This document shows, piece by piece, positions 13,371 to 15,394 of a DNA stretch of 15,394 nucleotides. This stretch comes from Deltaproteobacteria bacterium (GTDB taxonomy: Bacteria > Desulfobacterota_C > Deferrisomatia > Deferrisomatales > JACRMM01). Numbering within the stretch: position 1 is the stretch's first letter; the number at the start of each line of letters is the position of its first letter. The notes below the pieces were generated by a model that saw only the letters and a program-made list of their open reading frames with translations, had not been told where the DNA came from and did not search any database. Made by a program: the position numbers and the translations under genes. The stretch is from contig JACRCS010000453.1 of assembly GCA_016218905.1 (NCBI GenBank), positions 1 to 15,394 of the forward strand. The letters are read 5' to 3'.

Positions 13371-14420
13371 TTACGGGAACCGGATGCGCTCCTCGCGGGC
13401 CGGCAGGCTGCGGTTCCCGGCCGCGTCGATCCCCACGACCACGTAGATGTAGACGACCCCGTGCCGGACCGAGCGGTCCACGTACGAGGTCGCCCCTCCC
13501 GGGAGCCGCGCGATCTCCTCGTAAGGCCCGCCTTCGTGGGTGCGAAGGACGATCGTCTCGGAGTAGGGCTCGGTGCCCGCGGGGATCCACACGAGCCGCA
13601 CGCCGTCCTCCTCGAGGAACGACGCGAGCTCGAGAGGGGGCAGGGGGGGGACGGTGTCGACCGGGGTGACGGATACCTGGGCGCTCCGGCTCTCGAGGTC
13701 CCATCCTTCAGGGGACCGCGCGGCGAGCCGCACCGAGAGGGCGACGGGGCGGTTCGGGAGCCCCGAGACGGTGATCTCCCGGGTCCCGGGCGGAACCTCC
13801 GCGAGCTTCCTGCCGTCGGGGCTGTAGACCCGCACGCCCAGCGGCGTGAGCGACGGCGGCCACCGAGGCTCGTCCACGAGGAGGAGGGCCTGGTTGTCGC
13901 CCGGGCGAGCCTCGACGGCAGGCCTCGGCAGCGGGACCCAGGTGACGGCGGCGACCGGCGAGAGGGGGCCCGGCCTCCGCTTGCGGTCGAGGGCGCGCAC
14001 GCGGTACCGGTACGTCCAATCGGGTTCCACCTCCGGGTCCGGCCACGAGGTCTCGGGCTTCCCGGCGGCGGCCTGCTCGTCCCGGTCCACGGTGGCGACC
14101 GGCCTGAAGTCCAACGGGCACGTCAGGCACGCCTGGCCGGGGGCCAGGCGTTCCCGGAGCACAACGTAGCCGGAGAGCTCCTTGATTGCGCGGCCGGCGA
14201 GGTCTTCCTTCGGAGCCTCCCAGGAGAGCGTCAGTTGGCCCGCGGGCGCCGAGAGGGAGAGACCCGTGGGGGCGCCGGGGAGCAGAAGCCCCGGCGGCAG
14301 CGGGTCTCCCTTGCGGCCGCACGCCGGCACGAGGAGGAGGACGGCGCCGAGGGCGAGCCCCGCGCAGAGGGTCCTCAGCACGCTGCTGGAAAAGCAGCCC
14401 GCGTGCGCCCCTTTCAGCAT
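13371..14420 (-). CDS. Fibronectin-III-like lipoprotein downstream of argH
   Basis: 349 residues, function unknown. A lipoprotein signal peptide has the lipobox VPAC with C34, followed by GRKGDPLPP. This CGxKGPLxxP-like beginning is shared by many small envelope lipoproteins and by those encoded after argH in Geobacter-like genomes. There are two probable fibronectin type III domains. The first, about 48-160, shows PTGLSLSAPAGQLTLSWEAP and YRYRVRALD. The second, about 235-345, shows PPLELASFLEEDGVRLVWIP and YIYVVVGIDAAGNRS. A beta-rich stretch lies between them. C95 and C98 (ACLTC) in the first domain could form a disulfide. The start is ATG 14420, one base after the argH stop, implying coupling; an in-frame GTG 42 nt further in is possible. 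It is probably lipid-anchored and faces the periplasm. Confidence 0.88.
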   Translation of the reverse strand: MLKGAHAGCFSSSVLRTLCAGLALGAVLLLVPACGRKGDPLPPGLLLPGAPTGLSLSAPAGQLTLSWEAPKEDLAGRAIKELSGYVVLRERLAPGQACLTCPLDFRPVATVDRDEQAAAGKPETSWPDPEVEPDWTYRYRVRALDRKRRPGPLSPVAAVTWVPLPRPAVEARPGDNQALLLVDEPRWPPSLTPLGVRVYSPDGRKLAEVPPGTREITVSGLPNRPVALSVRLAARSPEGWDLESRSAQVSVTPVDTVPPLPPLELASFLEEDGVRLVWIPAGTEPYSETIVLRTHEGGPYEEIARLPGGATSYVDRSVRHGVVYIYVVVGIDAAGNRSLPAREERIRFP

Positions 14421-14421
14421 C

Positions 14422-15394
14422 TTAACCGCGGCGGGGCCACAGTGCGTCCAGACGCCCGCGGCCGGCCACGGCCTCCTCCCGGACCCGTTCAGGGGCGGTG
14501 CCGCCCAGGAGCTTTCGGCTGGCGGCGCTCGCGTGGGCCGAGAGCACCTCCAGGGCGTCGGGCTCCAGAAGCGGCGAGTACGTCCGGAGCTCGGGGGGGG
14601 AGAGCTCCTCCAGGTCTGCGCCCCGCTCTTCCACGTGCGCCACGAGCTTTCCGACGACCTCGTGCGCCTCCCGGAAGGGTAGGCCCTTGCGGGCCAGGTA
14701 GTCGGCGAGGTCGGTCGCGGTGAGATGGCCGCGCCGGAGCGCCTCCCGGGCGCGCTCCGGCCGCAGCCGGAGGGTGCGGATCATCTCCACGGCGATCGCG
14801 AGGCTCCCCTTCACGGTATCCAGCGAGTCGAAGACGGGCTCCTTGTCCTCCTGCATGTCCTTGTTGTACGCGAGCGGCAGGGCCTTCAGCGTCGTCAGCA
14901 GCGCCACGAGGTTGCCGTACGTGCGGCCCGCCTTCCCCCGCAGGAGCTCCGGGACGTCGGGGTTCTTCTTCTGGGGCATGATGGAGGAGCCGGTGCAGAA
15001 GCCCTCGGCGAGCTCCACGAACCCGAACTCCTGGCTGCTCCAGAGCACGAGCTCCTCGGAGAGGCGGGAGAGGTGCATCATCGCGGTCGCGCAGTCGAAG
15101 AGGAACTCCGCCGCGAAGTCCCGGTCGGAGACGGCGTCGAGGCTGTTTCGGCAGACTTCCGGGAACTCCAGGTAGCGCGCCGTGAGCTCCCGGTCGAGAG
15201 GGTAGGGAGAACCGGCCAGAGCCCCCGCGCCGAGGGGAGAGCGCCGGAGCCGCCGGAGCGAGTCGACGAAGCGCTCCGCGTCGCGCAGGAACATCTCGAA
15301 GTAGGCGAGCCAGTGGTGGCCGAAGGTGACGGGCTGGGCCCTCTGGAGGTGCGTGTAGCCGGGGAGGAGCACGTCCGCCTCCGCGGCGGCCCTA
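14422..15394 (-). CDS. argH: Argininosuccinate lyase, 3' part
   Basis: Partial; the 5' end lies beyond the right edge and the frame is open through it (the visible part begins with Ala-rich residues, then [20 protein letters not shown]). It splits argininosuccinate into arginine and fumarate, the last step of arginine synthesis, as a cytosolic tetramer. GYTHLQ contains the His thought to act in catalysis. The fumarate-lyase signature [12 protein letters not shown], with its catalytic Ser, is intact, as are [11 protein letters not shown] and the C-terminal helical domain ([20 protein letters not shown]). About 324 codons are visible of the usual 460. The stop is TAA at 14424-14422, one base before the lipoprotein start. 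An upstream argG is likely outside the window. Confidence 0.97.
   Translation of the reverse strand, partial: RAAAEADVLLPGYTHLQRAQPVTFGHHWLAYFEMFLRDAERFVDSLRRLRRSPLGAGALAGSPYPLDRELTARYLEFPEVCRNSLDAVSDRDFAAEFLFDCATAMMHLSRLSEELVLWSSQEFGFVELAEGFCTGSSIMPQKKNPDVPELLRGKAGRTYGNLVALLTTLKALPLAYNKDMQEDKEPVFDSLDTVKGSLAIAVEMIRTLRLRPERAREALRRGHLTATDLADYLARKGLPFREAHEVVGKLVAHVEERGADLEELSPPELRTYSPLLEPDALEVLSAHASAASRKLLGGTAPERVREEAVAGRGRLDALWPRRG

Noticed and set aside
13341..14723. 460-codon open frame on the + strand
   Set aside because: Antisense to the fibronectin-like lipoprotein and argH, both of which have clear family motifs.

Overview
This is a GC-rich window, probably from a bacterium of the former Deltaproteobacteria (Desulfobacterota, Desulfuromonadota or Myxococcota-like). 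That placement is an inference from gene content: an argH gene followed directly by a lipoprotein gene, a ResB/CcsB (system II) cytochrome c maturation pair, FolE2 beside QueD, and a non-enterobacterial type of SdhA. Both edges cut genes: the 3' part of a ketopantoate reductase gene on the left and the 3' part of argH on the right. Everything from 1 to about 13270 is on the + strand; 13371 to the right edge is on the - strand and converges on it. I see no rRNA, tRNA, CRISPR array, insertion sequence or phage gene.

Layout. (1) 2-2440: end of panE, a 3-hydroxyisobutyryl-CoA hydrolase-like gene, and cheV (CheW plus receiver domain). (2) 2441-2578: a gap with TTAGC-type repeats and a good sigma70-like promoter. 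(3) 2579-7434: a Pro/Glu-rich membrane protein, sdhA-sdhB without a membrane-anchor gene, mltG, and a small SurA-N-like exported protein, tightly packed or overlapping. (4) 7422-8570: queD and folE2, two consecutive pterin enzymes (GTP to dihydroneopterin triphosphate to its product), in locally less GC-rich DNA. (5) 8651-12122: resB, ccsB, a very small membrane protein and a membrane polyferredoxin, which look like an envelope redox module. (6) 12167-13270: a coiled-coil lipoprotein with a degenerate OmpA-like domain, split by an in-frame TAA. (7) 13371-15394 (-): a fibronectin-III-like lipoprotein and argH.

The most interesting observation is at 11070-11276. A tiny membrane-protein gene meets a TGA at 11250-11252, but the same frame continues for seven more codons (LSCIGIG) to a second TGA. 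The result resembles the C-terminus of small membrane proteins ending in a CxxC-Ile-Gly-Ile-Gly motif, with the first Cys codon replaced by TGA. Directly downstream lies an 11-bp hairpin (11260-11287) whose GGGU loop sits at nearly the same distance from the UGA as the loop of the E. coli fdhF SECIS element. I read this as a candidate UxxC selenoprotein, placed between cytochrome c maturation genes and a polyferredoxin.

Other points are an SdhA lacking the usual Glu and Arg of its proton-relay motif, a QueD with a CExxHGH motif that may let it serve folate synthesis, a CcsB with Cys in place of the first Trp of its WWD motif, and the broken OmpA-like lipoprotein gene.
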